A stretch of DNA of 64,000 nucleotides from Glandiceps talaboti (GCF_964340395.1 NC_135552.1:27396181-27460180), one strand, 5' to 3'; shown: positions 1 to 11,589, counted from the stretch's first letter. The notes: generated by a model not told the origin, from the sequence alone. Program-made: numbers and translations.

Positions 1-900
1 ACTAAGTGTGTGGGTTTAACTAATATAATGCTTATATGTGTCATACTTTGATGTTAGGTAATTGTTCTTCTTTGTTTTATTGATTTCTATACACCTTGCA
101 GTGAATAAGTGTACTTATATCTACCTACTGTATAACTAGCACGTCTGTTTTTCATCGCCATCGTCTACTGTTGTGCAAAGTCCTTTAATTGAGTTATCGT
201 TTGGCCTTAAAAACTCTTCTTTCTAGTAAATTCAATGAAAAGTTTGATATAATATGATAACAAATGGTTTAACTTAACACGGGACAATGGTTAAACAAAT
301 TAAAATGTTTACAACCTTTATCAGATTATAAATAACTTGTATACGTGCCAAGTGCTTTAATGGCTCCTTCGCTTGCAAAGGGGAATTTAAACTTAATCTA
401 ATTTAAGTAAAGAATAGTTCTCCGATTTGAAAATGTGTATGTATTGATTTTAGTTTAACGTTGGAGTTTAAACCAGTAGATTTGCATTGTATTATAGGGA
501 ATGTTTCATTAATCTCATTATATTTATAGAATAATATATAGCTCCCTTAGTGTCACACATTTCAATTTTTAGGGATATCTTAATTAGTTTTTAAAGAATA
601 CAAATCACTTTTAACCATTCAAGTACAATAACAGTATAACAACGTGATGGATGAGAAGTAGTGACTCTTTGTTCGCTGACAATACTTGCATATGGTTTCA
701 GTGATAATTTGAACGTTGGCGTTAAGATTAACATATGGTAGAATGTTGTTGATATTTTGCGTGATTTATTTTTTCAATAAGATATATGATTGAATAGAAA
801 TATTGGCTTAAGTGCATGCGTGCATAACAATAACCATTACATCGGAATATTTACGCCGGTTGCTCAATTTTCCACTCTGTTACACTTTAATAAGAACACA
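1..900. other. AT-rich intergenic DNA, no gene seen
   Basis: There is no open reading frame of note, no splice-site pair bounding a conserved motif, and no RNA gene. The stretch is unstructured AT-rich sequence. Confidence 0.6.
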
Positions 901-1091
901 CTATCTGACTAATAACATACCGTCAGTCCACAATATAGGCGGCACAGCTATTTGACTAGTAACATACCGTCAGTCCACAATATAGGCGGCACAGCTATCT
1001 GACTAGTAACATACCGTCAGTCCACAATATAGGCGGCACAGCTATCTGACTAGTAACATACCGTCAGTCCACAATATAGGCGGCACAGCTA
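901..1091. repeat. Minisatellite, 47-bp unit, about 4 copies
   Basis: Four nearly identical head-to-tail units, each containing taacataccgtcagtccaca followed by atataggcggcacag. The units differ only at a few positions (actaataac/actagtaac and tatctg/tatttg). There is no coding potential. Confidence 0.95.
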
Positions 1092-3924
1092 TTTGTTCTA
1101 AATGTCAGTTGATAAAAGGCTATTACAGCTGGAAAGTGAAAATCAAACTTCTTGATTTTTCCGACATCTCTGATTTGCTTCTTTGAACTGCTACAGTGTT
1201 CGACATTTTGTGCTGAGATAAGTTTTATAGTCTAAGTAATTTGATGAAGAAACCGACTTGTGAAAATGGATTAATTTTGATACAAGTAAAGATAATTACT
1301 AAAAAAACAGTGTGTGTAAGCACGTCCTCAAAACTTGTTACTTAGCTTTGTGTAGTCGTGGAAGAATCACTGCGCATGCTCTTTCGTGTTCGATTTAATT
1401 TGCAATTATATCCATAATCTAAACGAGGCATTTAAAAGCACGATCGAAATGTTGCAAAGGGCGTAGCGCTTGTCGATTATTTCTTCTGTCAAAGCTGAAA
1501 TATATTTCTCGTCAAATCGTTACCACTGCTTTTAAGAGCAATCTATCTAAACCATAATTGAAAAATAGAGATTGTCAATGAAATGTCGTTAAGCAAAAAT
1601 TTAATAAAGCTTTCCTTTCATCGCTTCTGCAAAACCGTATATGACGTACACGATAGCCACGGCATTTAATGGAATATTCCTATGTCTGACTCAACTAAAC
1701 GCCGACGACTGTTTTTACAGCTTTCACCAACAAAAACTTCACTTAAGTCAATTCGATTATTTTACTATTGTCTACGTGTGTCGACAATTTCAGATGTGCT
1801 ATGTATATTGATCCTCGAGGCAATCTGAGTTTATCCATTATTGACTCAAAGAACCAATTATTTCAATTTCCAATCCTGATTTTTAAAAAAGTTTAAGTCT
1901 GCAACCGAAACATGTTTTCTGTGCATGTGGCAACTTAAACTTGATGTTGTACAAATGAAGGAATGGAATATTAAATCATGACATGCCTAATTTCATAAAT
2001 CAATTCCTAGATTATTCTATTGCGTTTCCCACTTGCATACTTACGACTTCCTATACAATTTCACTCCATATATATTCGGCGTATTTCAGTATGCAACATC
2101 TAATGTAAGTCATTACATGTGACAAAAATGCACTAAACATGCAACGGAAAGTTATTTTTAATACACTATGCTCGGAACTATGGCAACTCCTGGTTCATAT
2201 ATATAAGTTTGATTGCTTTATATTTAAATGGTACAATACCAGATTTGTAATATTTGAAAGCTGGAGTGATCGATCAGTTTCAAGAACGGGCAAGATTAAA
2301 GCTCTTAAGACTTCATATCGACAATATGTGACTACTTCAACTTTGGCATGTACATGAATTTTCTGAGATATCAAACATACATCTTAAGAGTTTCCCTTCT
2401 TAAAATACAAGTGATAGGGGTCACCGGAAAGATTTATCGTCTTTTAAATCAAAAGACACAACTACATTTCGAACCAGCTTTATACATAATACCGACATTT
2501 TCTGTCATATTGACTGGTAAAGTGTAGGAATTTTGATCATCACTTCAATACATACTATAGTATGTGTTAAATGTCAGAAAATAGAGTGATTATGATATTT
2601 TGTGATCTCCTGTTGAATTGTATGTATGATTTTAATTCAAATTACAGCATTCACGCTTATATATGGTGAATTCGTTGCATGGGGAAAAAACTACTTCGCT
2701 GTGTCACGTCAAATCTAATTCCGTGTCTACAAAAATACTCATTACTTCTCGTCCATCTTAACTTAAATGATAGGTTTATGATATTACATGGTTTCATGAT
2801 GATAGTTGGAAGCATTGAACGGTTACCATGGTTACCCCAGAATGGTTCGATTATATGACAATACTACATGTAATGAGGATAGTGATATTTCTACCACGCA
2901 ATAAACTGCATACACATTTAAACACGTAAGAACTTGTATCTACTAATTGTGCACGTAGTAATGATTTTTTTTAAAATTTCAATGCATACATAATGTTTTA
3001 TCTATTCGGTATTCATGTTTATGAAATTAGGTTTCACTTATTTGTAATACGTTGTTCAAAGCTCATGTGGCAAATGTGTAACACCATACTCAGATTGTGC
3101 ATACATTGTATATGTGTCATAAGCATTCAAATGTAATTTGTTACCAATATGATACATGGTATATGTATGAGATATTACACATCCTGTATTTATCTAGATC
3201 ATATCCTGATCTACACATCAATTGCTATATGATTTTTAGAAGAACATTATGAGTTTGAATGTCTTCATTATTACCTATATATTTTCACTATTGCGAGTCG
3301 TAATCATAAAACACAGCAGCTTTGTTACAGCTTATTTCTCTGGTCTTATAAAACAGACTAAATGTGTCCATATGCATCATCTACCAAAGGAAAAGGCTTT
3401 GTCTGATACTTCAGGTGGATTTTGCCTATTTGGACGATCAATATGAGTACAGATGTGTCCACTGTGCTATATTTGGTTTCATTGATTTACATTTTATACC
3501 AAGAAGCCTATGAAGGTGCATAGCAAGTCACATGGAGCCACTCCCGAACCTTCTGGACAGGTTGCCTCTTTTAACCCAATATAGACTCCCATCAACACTG
3601 ATTCTATCACATTTCATACCACTAATGATTTGCATATGTAAATTATCCTATTCAATGAACTTTAATTGTTTCACTCTCGTTTCTTGCTTTTTCATATATT
3701 TTTATCGGATGATATGTAACATAGATGTGTTTTAGTATCTTTCCAGTCATATCATTCTCTTCATTAAATGTCTTGCACCAACTTTTGATTGCCTCTTGAT
3801 TTACTAATTTTTTTACCTAATGAGAGTTTATTCAACAGATATTAATATCTTAAGCCTTTGTGATGGATACTTCTTTACTATTTGAAAATCGGGTTCAACG
3901 AACTCGTTACTTATTCTACTATCC
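1092..3924. other. Intergenic, no gene seen
   Basis: Only short chance ORFs occur here (for example 2139-2357, 3249-3446 and 3532-3735). None has a recognisable motif, and none continues across plausible splice sites. No RNA gene or mobile element end was recognised. Confidence 0.5.
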
Positions 3925-4001
3925 AACCACCCACCCACCCACCCACATACATACATACATACATACATACATACATACATACATACATACATACATACAT
4001 A
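3925..4001. repeat. Microsatellite (CCCA)n then (ACAT)n
   Basis: A short CCCA run passes directly into about 14 ACAT units. The MYVC-type ORFs that overlap it on both strands are translations of the repeat. Confidence 0.97.
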
Positions 4002-4416
4002 CTTTTTCAAATTGTTTAAAACATATGAAATCGTTTGTTAAGGCTAATATTACATGAGACGGAAAAATGTTTCGATCGCCGGAAGCTTTGGCAAGTATTT
4101 GAAAGACATGTATTCCCAAGACAATTACGAGTTGGAATCGTAGTACAATTGTATACAGGACTGTATACGTACATTAAAATCTTTTATGTGTAGTCAAGCG
4201 AACGGAACTACACAAACACAAATCGAACCTTAATGTTTTGGACAGTTTTTGGAAACAAGCCTGAACAAATCATGTTCCAGCTGTTCAATGCTGTTTGTGT
4301 TACACGAGTGATTGTTGTAAATTGCCATCAAATGATATATAAATTTACTTAGCTACCGTCACTTTGATCTTCATTTGAAGTCTAGTTGTTAAATTGTCAC
4401 ACGAACATCAATAGAG

Positions 4417-4704
4417 ATGCCGAAACTAAACAAGGAATCGGGGTTTTACAAGCACATGCCAAACGACAAGATGCTAAACCATGAACAGAAATCAAGTATC
4501 ATTACTAGCCTGCCATTGAACAGTCATTATCTTGGTTTTTTCAACAATAGCAAATCACGCCGAGTTTTTCAATTTCTCCGTAAAAAATCACGCTGTGCTA
4601 CTTTGTGTGTACTCACAACAGTTTCATTATTGGATGATACACGCAATGGCGAGCTATTGAACGGAGTTCTTGCAGGAAAACTTATGCCCAAAGAAACGAG
4701 ATAA
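4417..4704 (+). CDS. Hypothetical 95-aa ORF, function unknown
   Basis: An uninterrupted 95-codon ORF begins with a true ATG after atagag and ends in TAA. A TATATAAA-like sequence lies about 80 bp upstream (near 4334). The protein is basic and polar (starts MPKLNKESGF, Lys/Ser/Asn rich in the first half), with no signal peptide, membrane segment or family motif that I recognise. It has no flanking exon and no nearby gene. In an AT-rich window of this size an ORF of this length can arise by chance, so this is a weak candidate. Confidence 0.15.
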   Translation: MPKLNKESGFYKHMPNDKMLNHEQKSSIITSLPLNSHYLGFFNNSKSRRVFQFLRKKSRCATLCVLTTVSLLDDTRNGELLNGVLAGKLMPKETR

Positions 4705-6500
4705 TAACAACCATTAGTTATATTGGCCAATTTACCTAAGAAGCAATCAAAGTCCATTCAATATTCTCTATGCGTCGTACATTTTCACCAATACTTTGAA
4801 CCGTTTCTCTGAAAAGATATAATGCCTCTCATTATCCGCATAGAATGTACGTTAGAAAGACCATTTCTTCTTATTTTTCTTTCTCCCTCCCACCTTGTTT
4901 CATTTCGTCAAAGTTTCTGTGTTCGTCTTTGACGTTTCCGCTAAGATGTGGTATTTGTTCATACAATCAAGATATGTTGCTGAAAGTATTACTCCTTGTC
5001 TACATGGAGAAGTAAACGACAGAAAACAGACAATAAATCTACGTATTTAGCAGAAATAAAAACATTATGATTGCCATTATTATCGAAAATTCACATGCGG
5101 AAATGGCAGACGCCATCAAAGTGGGAAAACAAGCCAACAAAGTGAATGAAAGCCTATTAAAATGATTTCTTTAAACTTATGACACTTTTCAGTTGCCACT
5201 TGAAGACTTTTCGGGAAATGAACCAGAAATTTGGGAACCTTCACTATTTACAAGTGGGGGGGGGGGGATCAAGTCTAGTTTATTGCGTACAATATAATCC
5301 TCCTCGATGCCGTGTTCAAAAAAAGTGGTCCCCGCTCATTTTCTCTCTTTAAAGCTTGACCCTCTCCCTGTTCAAATATTTTGAAAACATGGGCTAAGAT
5401 TTTGTCACTGTCAGACGTGAAAAGGGACACGACTCCTTAAGACATAGTAAGGACTTGATCGCACTGCTGCCTCCACATTGATGGGTTTAAAGGCATTAGT
5501 TGCTTCGCACTACTGCCACCACAGTAAATTTATGTGAATTTCAAGTACTGCATTTATTAATTGCCAAGTCTAGATATAATGGGTAGAGCTGATGAAGGCA
5601 AAAGTAGTAATATAAATAAATAAGAAAGCTGGATCACCAGAACGACAAACGTTGAATTAAGGCATTTTAGCTCTAAAAAATTGTCTAAGCTACATTAGAT
5701 TTTTTAGTAAATACAACATGACCTTGTCATTTTATAGGAAAGCTTAACTGTATTGTCGTTCCAGATACCCTCTGAATTAAGGCATTTTAGCTCTAAAAAA
5801 TTGTTTAATCTATATTAAATTTTTCAGTACATACAACATGACCTTGTCTATAAAATAAGCCTCTATTCCCACTTAAACCCTTGAATAGCGGTTTTGCTGA
5901 TTTTACAATGATTTAAATAAAGTTAATTATTTTTCTTATTTTCTTGTTTTGATTTTTGATTTTTAAAAATATTTGACGCCAACGTAAACGCCACCAACTA
6001 AATTTTATCTCTGAATATTCTGCATTCCATTTATCCCAATACCGTTTAAGGATTATGTTCTGTGCACCTGCCTTATTTTTCAACTCTGGTATTTTATCTG
6101 CTTCTCGATACTTTCTTAATATAATAGAATTGATTTTATGATAATGCTAAAGTTGATTGATCGACCTCGTGTTGGCTCTGTATGAACTTCATTGATTGGT
6201 CTATTAGTTTTTGATAACGAAGCACAGCAATCAAAGCAGTGGAACCTTCCAAAGATGTTACCACAAATGTTTTTACAAATATCGTCGCGAGGTATATTGA
6301 ATCGTATACATATATTACAGTAGTAGTAGAATCATTTATTATAGTGACATGAGATAAACAGACTACCGGAAAAAACAATTTACATTACACAACCTCCCAG
6401 CCAAATAGGCTTATATGTCACCTAAAGTGAAATAAAACATAATTAGAACAGATTGAGGAGCTTTTTTACAATAATGAAAATATCATTTACAAGGCAAAAA
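4705..6500. other. Intergenic; relic transposon end and a direct repeat
   Basis: No gene seen. At 5233-5254 the sequence GGGAACCTTCACTATTTAC, followed by a poly-G run, resembles the terminal inverted repeat of the MITE at 7814-8675, but no matching right end was found. A direct repeat is listed separately. Confidence 0.45.
5653..5848. repeat. Direct repeat, two 76-bp copies
   Basis: Copies at 5653-5728 and 5773-5848 both begin gaattaaggcattttagctc and end acaacatgaccttgtc, with a handful of substitutions. They are separated by 44 bp. This looks like a local duplication. Confidence 0.9.
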
Positions 6501-6506
6501 TAAGAG

Positions 6507-6810
6507 TTATGAATTGATGTACAAGTTGTCCCTTCTCCTTAAAAATGCTTTTTTCCACACTTTTCTTGCTACCAAGTACCTTAGTTTTTCGTTTTCAGGT
6601 AAGTCAGTGTATTCATCTCCAAAATCAAAAAAAGAAACCCGAAGGTCATTGTAAAAACTACAGTGCAAAAGAAAATGAACTTCATTTTCGACGACATCAT
6701 CATGGCAGAGGGTGCAAACTCTTTCAGATATCGGTTCCCCTCTGAATCGTCCAGTTTCTATACGAAGGGGCAATGCACCTGATCTGAACTTAGCCATGAA
6801 AGAACGTTGA
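6507..6810 (-). pseudogene. 3' fragment of a non-LTR retrotransposon reverse-transcriptase ORF
   Basis: The minus-strand ORF carries the signature of the C-terminal tail of LINE-type ORF2 proteins: RSFMAKFRSG, then LPLRIETGRF, then a Cys/His cluster (VCTLCHDD...VHFLLHCSFY) like the zinc-binding tail that follows the polymerase domain. Only about 97 residues are left. The endonuclease and polymerase domains are absent, so this is a 5'-truncated copy, as expected for abortive LINE insertion. Its upstream edge abuts and overlaps, in another frame, the small ORF at 6790-7032. Family assignment below LINE level is not possible from this piece. Confidence 0.75.
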
Positions 6811-7032
6811 TAAAATCATAGTACGATTAAATTGTGTGCCTTCATTGTCCGGCTGTGGAGAAAACTCGGCCACCTCCTTTGGCTCCTTTGGCTCCTTTGG
6901 CTCCTTCGGCTCCATTGATTTTGTTTCAGCTGATATTATTACTAATTTTTTACCCCATGCAACTCTACCTGGACTTTTAGTTTTACTTTTTATAGTCACA
7001 TTCTCTGCTTGAGTCTGTTCTGTATCACTCAT
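6790..7032 (-). CDS. Small basic ORF with EPK repeats, unknown, joined to the RT fragment
   Basis: The minus-strand ORF starts at ATG 7032 (MSDTEQTQAENV), contains a basic block KSKTKSPGRVAWGKKL, then a four-fold Glu-Pro-Lys tandem (EPKEPKEPKEPKE) encoded by a CTCCTTTGG DNA repeat, and ends by running out of frame into the reverse-transcriptase fragment. An AT-rich TATA-like stretch (tattatatatatc) lies just upstream near 7040-7052. The GRVAxGKKL-type block reminds me of N-termini of small proteins carried by some invertebrate selfish elements, but I cannot assign a family. It may be an element-encoded protein or a chimera made by the LINE insertion. Confidence 0.3.
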   Translation of the reverse strand: MSDTEQTQAENVTIKSKTKSPGRVAWGKKLVIISAETKSMEPKEPKEPKEPKEVAEFSPQPDNEGTQFNRTMILSTFFHG

Positions 7033-7080
7033 TTTTACACTGATATATATAATACAAAATATTTTCTTCAAGCTCCTCAC

Positions 7081-7810
7081 TTTAAGTTTTTGAAACTCTT
7101 TTCAACTAAGTTAATTTGCAAGTTGTTTTCAAGATCTTGTTCAAGAACTTGATTAAGAACTTGTTCATGTTGACTTAAGTCACTCTTTTCAACTTTATTA
7201 AAGTCAGTTAACTCACTTTGCTTAGGGCAAGTATGAGTTGCAAAGTTAATGTTATTTCAAATAGTGACACCACCACTTGTCAACGCTAAAAAAGGACCAT
7301 AACTGTATGCTAACTTTCCAGTAAATTGTTTGAGTTGATTCGTAACAAGAAAATTGATCTTCAAGTCATCACTTAAGTTATTCACATTATGCACTGGAAA
7401 GCGAAACGGTTCAAAGTATGTACACTTCACGAATATTTAACATTAAAAAAGAACTTTTAACTTAGTTGAATATGTTTATTAATGAAAACAGACTATAAGA
7501 TGACAAAGATAGGACATTGCTCTAGAGGTAAACCAATATCAAAGTATTTACTGGGTCGAACAACATTGTGTTTAATGTAGAATACTCCACAGAAATAAAC
7601 TGCTGGTACTCTGTTCATGAAAACTCCATCCTATTCTCAGTTAAAATCATTAAGGAAGCCGGAGTGATCGTATACATTTTTAAATTAGATGTCAAACTGA
7701 TATCAAAAGTTAGTTTCTTGAGAGTCTAATATGGCCACCTAATGCCGTGTTAATTCTATTCAAATAATAAAAGATTGATGGTTCCCTTGAAAACATTTGA
7801 TAGTCGACAT
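7081..7810. other. Intergenic, no gene seen
   Basis: AT-rich stretch with many short aagtt/aactt motifs between 7085 and 7230, giving weak internal symmetry. No coding or RNA feature was recognised. Confidence 0.45.
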
Positions 7811-7813
7811 TTA

Positions 7814-8675
7814 GGGAACCGTCATTATTTACGACCGGGGGGGGGGGGGTCGGAGGAATTGCTCCGAAAATCCACAGAATTTGAGTGACCCCCCCCCTCC
7901 ACCTGGCTTGAAATGTTTTTGTAAACCCCCCGCCTTGACACAAAAAAATCAAAACCACCCCCCTCACCATATTACTGTTATCATAATTCATTAACTGTTA
8001 ATGGTGCGCTACAAACATTATACAAATTGAGGTTGAGTGTTCCATTGAAACACCACATGCACGCACACTCACACACATGTACATATACACACATACGTAC
8101 GTACGTACGTACGTACATACATACATACATACATACATACATACATACATCCATGCATGCATGCATGCATGCATGCATGCATGCATACATACATACATAC
8201 ATACATACATACATACATACATACATACATACATACATACATACATACATACATACACACATACATATTACATACATACATACAATATCAAACTTTTTAT
8301 TTTGAATTTGAATTTCCTTATAACGTTATGGATGTAGCATAGTTCAAGAGGAATGGTTAACAATGAATGCAGATTATTCCCAAAGTAGTACCATAGGTAA
8401 AATTTGAAATTAGGTGGTATTAGCTGAATCAAAGTTTGAGGGAGAGAAGTGGGGGGGGGGTACGGGTGGGGGTTCCCCCCGTCTCAGAGATTTCTGAATT
8501 TCAAGGACTAAAAGAATGCTTTCTGGTGATATTTTAACATGTAAAATTTTGAGAGCCCCCCCCCCCACTTTCACTCCCCAATTTTTGGGTAACCGACCTC
8601 CTTTCACTCCCCAGTTTTTGAGTGAACATTCCCTAAACGACCCCCACCCTCAGGTCGTAAATAATGACGGCTCCC
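7814..8675. mobile_element. Non-autonomous DNA transposon (PIF/Harbinger-like MITE), TTA target duplication
   Basis: The left end GGGAACCGTCATTATTTACG (7814 onward) is matched by the reverse complement of the right end, GGGAGCCGTCATTATTTACG (ending 8675). About 22 of 23 terminal bases are inverted repeats. TTA sits immediately outside both ends (7811-7813 and 8676-8678), consistent with the 3-bp TWA duplication known for PIF/Harbinger elements. Internally there are several poly-G/poly-C tracts and the ACAT/ATGC microsatellite, but no transposase ORF. The superfamily call rests on target-site length and the GGG terminus only. Confidence 0.7.
8085..8286. repeat. Compound microsatellite (ACGT)n-(ACAT)n-(GCAT)n-(ACAT)n
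   Basis: Four consecutive tetranucleotide runs that interconvert by single-base changes, inside the MITE at 7814-8675. All long ORFs over it on both strands are repeat translations. Confidence 0.97.
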
Positions 8676-8699
8676 TTACTGATCAATAATCATTTATTT

Positions 8700-9745
8700 A
8701 ATATGACATGAATGAGAATGCTATAATATATATGAGATTACATATAATATTTGTGCTATACAGTATAATCTGCACTTTGATTTAATTTCGTCAGTTGTTC
8801 TTAGCTCTGGTGACATTCATGATCCTACTCAGAACTCAACTGAATGAACACAATTTCATATTGACACTGAATAATTTGTTTTGGTTAAGTGCTTTTATGT
8901 TTTAGATTTAATAAAAAGAGAAATTGAAATCCATAATACTATTACTAAATGCTACTAACATATAAACGTTGTCAATTCGGACTCAAAGGAATCTTGCATT
9001 TCATCCTATGCAAATTAGCTTATTAATATGCAAGTTCATAACGCAATCTCTGGTTTGATAATTTAAACGCCTAAAGGAAAAATATTTTAATCTTTAATGG
9101 GTGACAAAGTTTCATGAGAATGTATTATGTTTCCGCTCGGATGACCATCAAGGAAAGGTGCAGGCATTTCTTGCAAACAGTTCAGCATACGTCATCACAT
9201 ATCACTAATTTATTCATACTGTTGATCAGTTTCCTTATATGGTGATAACCTAGTTTGACGGTTTCAAGTAGAAATAGTCTTTGTATAATAACATTTACAT
9301 TTTCTATTTTCTATAGCGCCCTCTATATTATGCAAAATATTTAAAAAGCTCCGAACGATGACAATAAAAAATTACAAACACTTCGGAAACAAAATGAAAT
9401 GAAATTACATATTCCGTAGAGTTAAACTCGTAGAATTAAACACTTATAAAAGACCCGATAAAATAATAAAGTTATAAAATCAAAGTAAGTACATTAAAAT
9501 CATTACAGTCCGTAATATTGTTTAAAAAGATGTGTTTTCAACTCTCGATTAAAATGTCCCGCATCAAATGCCATTCAGTGTCTTGATTAGTGAGTTGCAT
9601 AGTTTTTGCCCACAGATTGCGGAAGCTCTGTTATTCAATTTTCAGTTAATCAGACGACCAGGTAGGACACTTTTACATTATTGCTGTAACTTGTTGTAAT
9701 AAATCTTATGGACCTTCTCAATCAAATCAACCAAAACAATTCCTA
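8700..9745. other. Intergenic / 3' flank of the aerolysin-like gene
   Basis: No ORF of note. The part nearest 9746 should hold the 3' UTR of the minus-strand gene, but I see no clear minus-strand AATAAA close to the stop. Confidence 0.4.
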
Positions 9746-10690
9746 TTAGACACTAGTTTCTGACAGTTTTTCTTCGATAAAGTGTAACTCCTGCTTTACT
9801 TCTCTCTTTGAAGTCAAGATTCCCCCTTTCTTGAACATAGCGGTTGGAGGACGTCCCTTTTCATTCCCGGTGTAGATTTCAACGTCATCGGTCAATCTGA
9901 AAATATCAGCTACAGTACCACTTTTTTCAAACATGACTTTGCCTTTTTTCCGTGCAACGACGAATACTGATCCGGTGACGCAATATTTTATTGTATATCG
10001 AACGGTAAATTCTTCTTCCGTGATATGCAAATTAACATGCACCCTTTTTCTTCTCGGGACCTTGACTTCTGTGTCGATCACAGTGCAATAGGAGTCTTCC
10101 ATAGCTTTCATCTTTCTTTTACCGATTTCTGATTGTTTTTCGTACTCTGTACCGACATTTGTCCCAACGTTTATGTCAGCAAAGCCTAAGGCAAGACCAG
10201 CTTGTGCCTGAAAACTGGTTGTCAGCTCGCTTGATTCAGTGGTCGCAGTTGACCATTCTAGATTACCTTTGGACAATCTCTCAAGTTTCAATCTGTGACT
10301 CATTTCTGCCGTTGAGGTTGCGTTCACAAAGGAAGTCACGTACGCAATGCGGGATTTTAAAACCGGTCTGACTCCAGAGTCCTCAGCGTCACTGATGGTT
10401 GGCGTGATGACTTGAATACCGTCGGTACTTGTGACGTCGTCTGCTGAACTTACTCTCTTCAGAGGCTTCCAGTCTATCTCACCGATCTGAAACATCTCAA
10501 GCCGATCCTTATATATCTCAACACTATAGCCTATGCGATCACGCACTCCTTGTAAAGTCCATTCTCGTATGACAGCATCTAGATCTTCCGAGGACGCTGA
10601 GATATTCATATTATGATCATTCACTAGCTTTCTATTAAAATTGAACCTTGTGTCTCGCAGAACCTGAAAAGACACAAATTTTGAGGTCAT
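9746..10690 (-). CDS. Aerolysin / ETX-MTX2-like pore-forming family protein
   Basis: The longest ORF in the window, 314 codons, ends in TAA at 9746-9748. The middle (about residues 110-230) has the features of the aerolysin-type pore module: an alternating Ser/Thr-rich stretch (TTESSELTTSFQAQ), a Gly/Ala-rich amphipathic segment (AGLALGFADINVGTNVG) of the kind that becomes the membrane hairpin, and then a long beta strand containing VKVPRRKRVHVNL, matching the conserved V-x-VPP-type strand of the family. There is no signal peptide. The first ten codons end in tcttttcag|G, a good splice acceptor, so the real exon may start near 10660 with a start codon in an unseen upstream exon. In animals such proteins act in defence, feeding or membrane trafficking; the role here is not known. 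Natterin-like is an alternative label. The reading frame is intact. Confidence 0.65.
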   Translation of the reverse strand: MTSKFVSFQVLRDTRFNFNRKLVNDHNMNISASSEDLDAVIREWTLQGVRDRIGYSVEIYKDRLEMFQIGEIDWKPLKRVSSADDVTSTDGIQVITPTISDAEDSGVRPVLKSRIAYVTSFVNATSTAEMSHRLKLERLSKGNLEWSTATTESSELTTSFQAQAGLALGFADINVGTNVGTEYEKQSEIGKRKMKAMEDSYCTVIDTEVKVPRRKRVHVNLHITEEEFTVRYTIKYCVTGSVFVVARKKGKVMFEKSGTVADIFRLTDDVEIYTGNEKGRPPTAMFKKGGILTSKREVKQELHFIEEKLSETSV

Positions 10691-10743
10691 CTAATATGAT
10701 CCAGATATTACAGAAGTAGAATTACATTCTCATCCAAGAAATT

Positions 10744-10926
10744 GTTTTCTGTGCTTTGCACAACTGCCCACATCATAAAACTATACAGGGGGTCTGATTC
10801 AAGAGAGTGCTACTTTCTGTGCTTTGCACAACTGCCCACATCATAAAACTATACAGGGGGTCTGATTCAAGAGAGTACTACTTTCTGTGCTTTGCACAAC
10901 TGCCCACATCATAAAACTATACAGGG
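10744..10926. repeat. Tandem repeat, 67-bp unit, nearly 3 copies
   Basis: Units contain tgctttgcacaactgcccac followed by atcataaaactatacaggg and tctgattcaagagag. The third copy is partial. It lies just upstream of the aerolysin-like ORF. Confidence 0.95.
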
Positions 10927-10975
10927 AACATGATGTGTAAAGTCTTTGCTTTGCCTTTCTTTACTTTAAAATTAT

Positions 10976-11083
10976 TTATTTTTGATAGAGATAGTGCATC
11001 ACCGAAAACGTCAAAATGAATTTATGGATTCTTCTGGGTACGAAATGTGCTGTGCTTTCAACAAGTACCTGAAAAAGTGTTAT
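10976..11083 (-). pseudogene. Possible degenerate aerolysin-like exon fragment
   Basis: After a minus-strand acceptor-like sequence (cactttttcag|GTACTT) an open stretch reads VLVESTAHFVPRRIHKF and stops at TAA near 10976. The spacing and the VPRR core resemble the strand VIDTEVKVPRRKRVHV of the intact gene downstream. It could be a relic of a tandem duplicate or an alternative terminal exon, but 35 residues with low complexity give weak evidence and chance similarity is quite possible. Confidence 0.2.
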
Positions 11084-11212
11084 AACTCTATACTCTACAA
11101 TTAGACGTTTTATTCGATTTACAAAAATGACTTTAAAATGCAAAAATATGGTCAATAAATTTGCATATGAAATTACATGCAAGTATGCAATATAGTATAA
11201 TGTTGTAATGGT

Positions 11213-11565
11213 AGTTTTTTATATAGTGCTTGCCCACTCTGTGCTCAAAGTGCTTTACAATTATTACCCCTGGCTAGGATAATATCGGCACAACAGCCCG
11301 TTATACTTCCTCAAATCCCTGGGGAGCATACAATCCATGGCAGCTTTTATAAGCGCATAGGATTAAAGCATTCACAGTGCAATCTCTATCCTACCAGGTC
11401 CCCAATTACACAGCTGGGTGGACTGAGGCACAGTCGTGGTTCAAATCTTGCCCAAGGACTTTAGCCACTCCGAAACAAACGGCAGCGATGGGGCTCGAAC
11501 CTGCAACCTGCAAATTCCAAGCCGGACACACTAACCAGTCGCCCATCATGACTCTATAAAACTGT
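11213..11565 (-). mobile_element. tRNA-derived SINE, copy 1
   Basis: On the minus strand the head has RNA polymerase III promoter parts: an A-box-like ggcgactggttagtg (about 11535-11550) and a good B box ggttcgagccc (11491-11501). The body then contains tggtaggatagag, atgctccccaggg and aattgtaaagcactttgag, and the tail is A/T-rich at 11213-11225. The same body is shared by three other places in the window (26225-26445, 57085-57245, 62020-62130), which shows it is a repeat family and not a tRNA gene. Confidence 0.8.
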
Positions 11566-11589
11566 CAGTATTGCACTACCAGTGATGAT

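Noticed and set aside
6136-6378. 80-aa minus-strand ORF near the RT fragment
   Set aside because: No similarity to retrotransposon proteins and not in frame with the RT tail; likely chance or 3' trailer.
7981-8342. Long overlapping ORFs on both strands (Met-Tyr-Val-Cys and Tyr-Ile-His-Thr repeats)
   Set aside because: They are translations of the ACAT/ATGC microsatellite; the same applies at 3828-4119 and 21911-22312.
11485-11560. tRNA gene on the minus strand
   Set aside because: A and B boxes are present, but no cloverleaf could be closed, and the sequence continues into a repeat body shared with three other loci; it is a SINE head.
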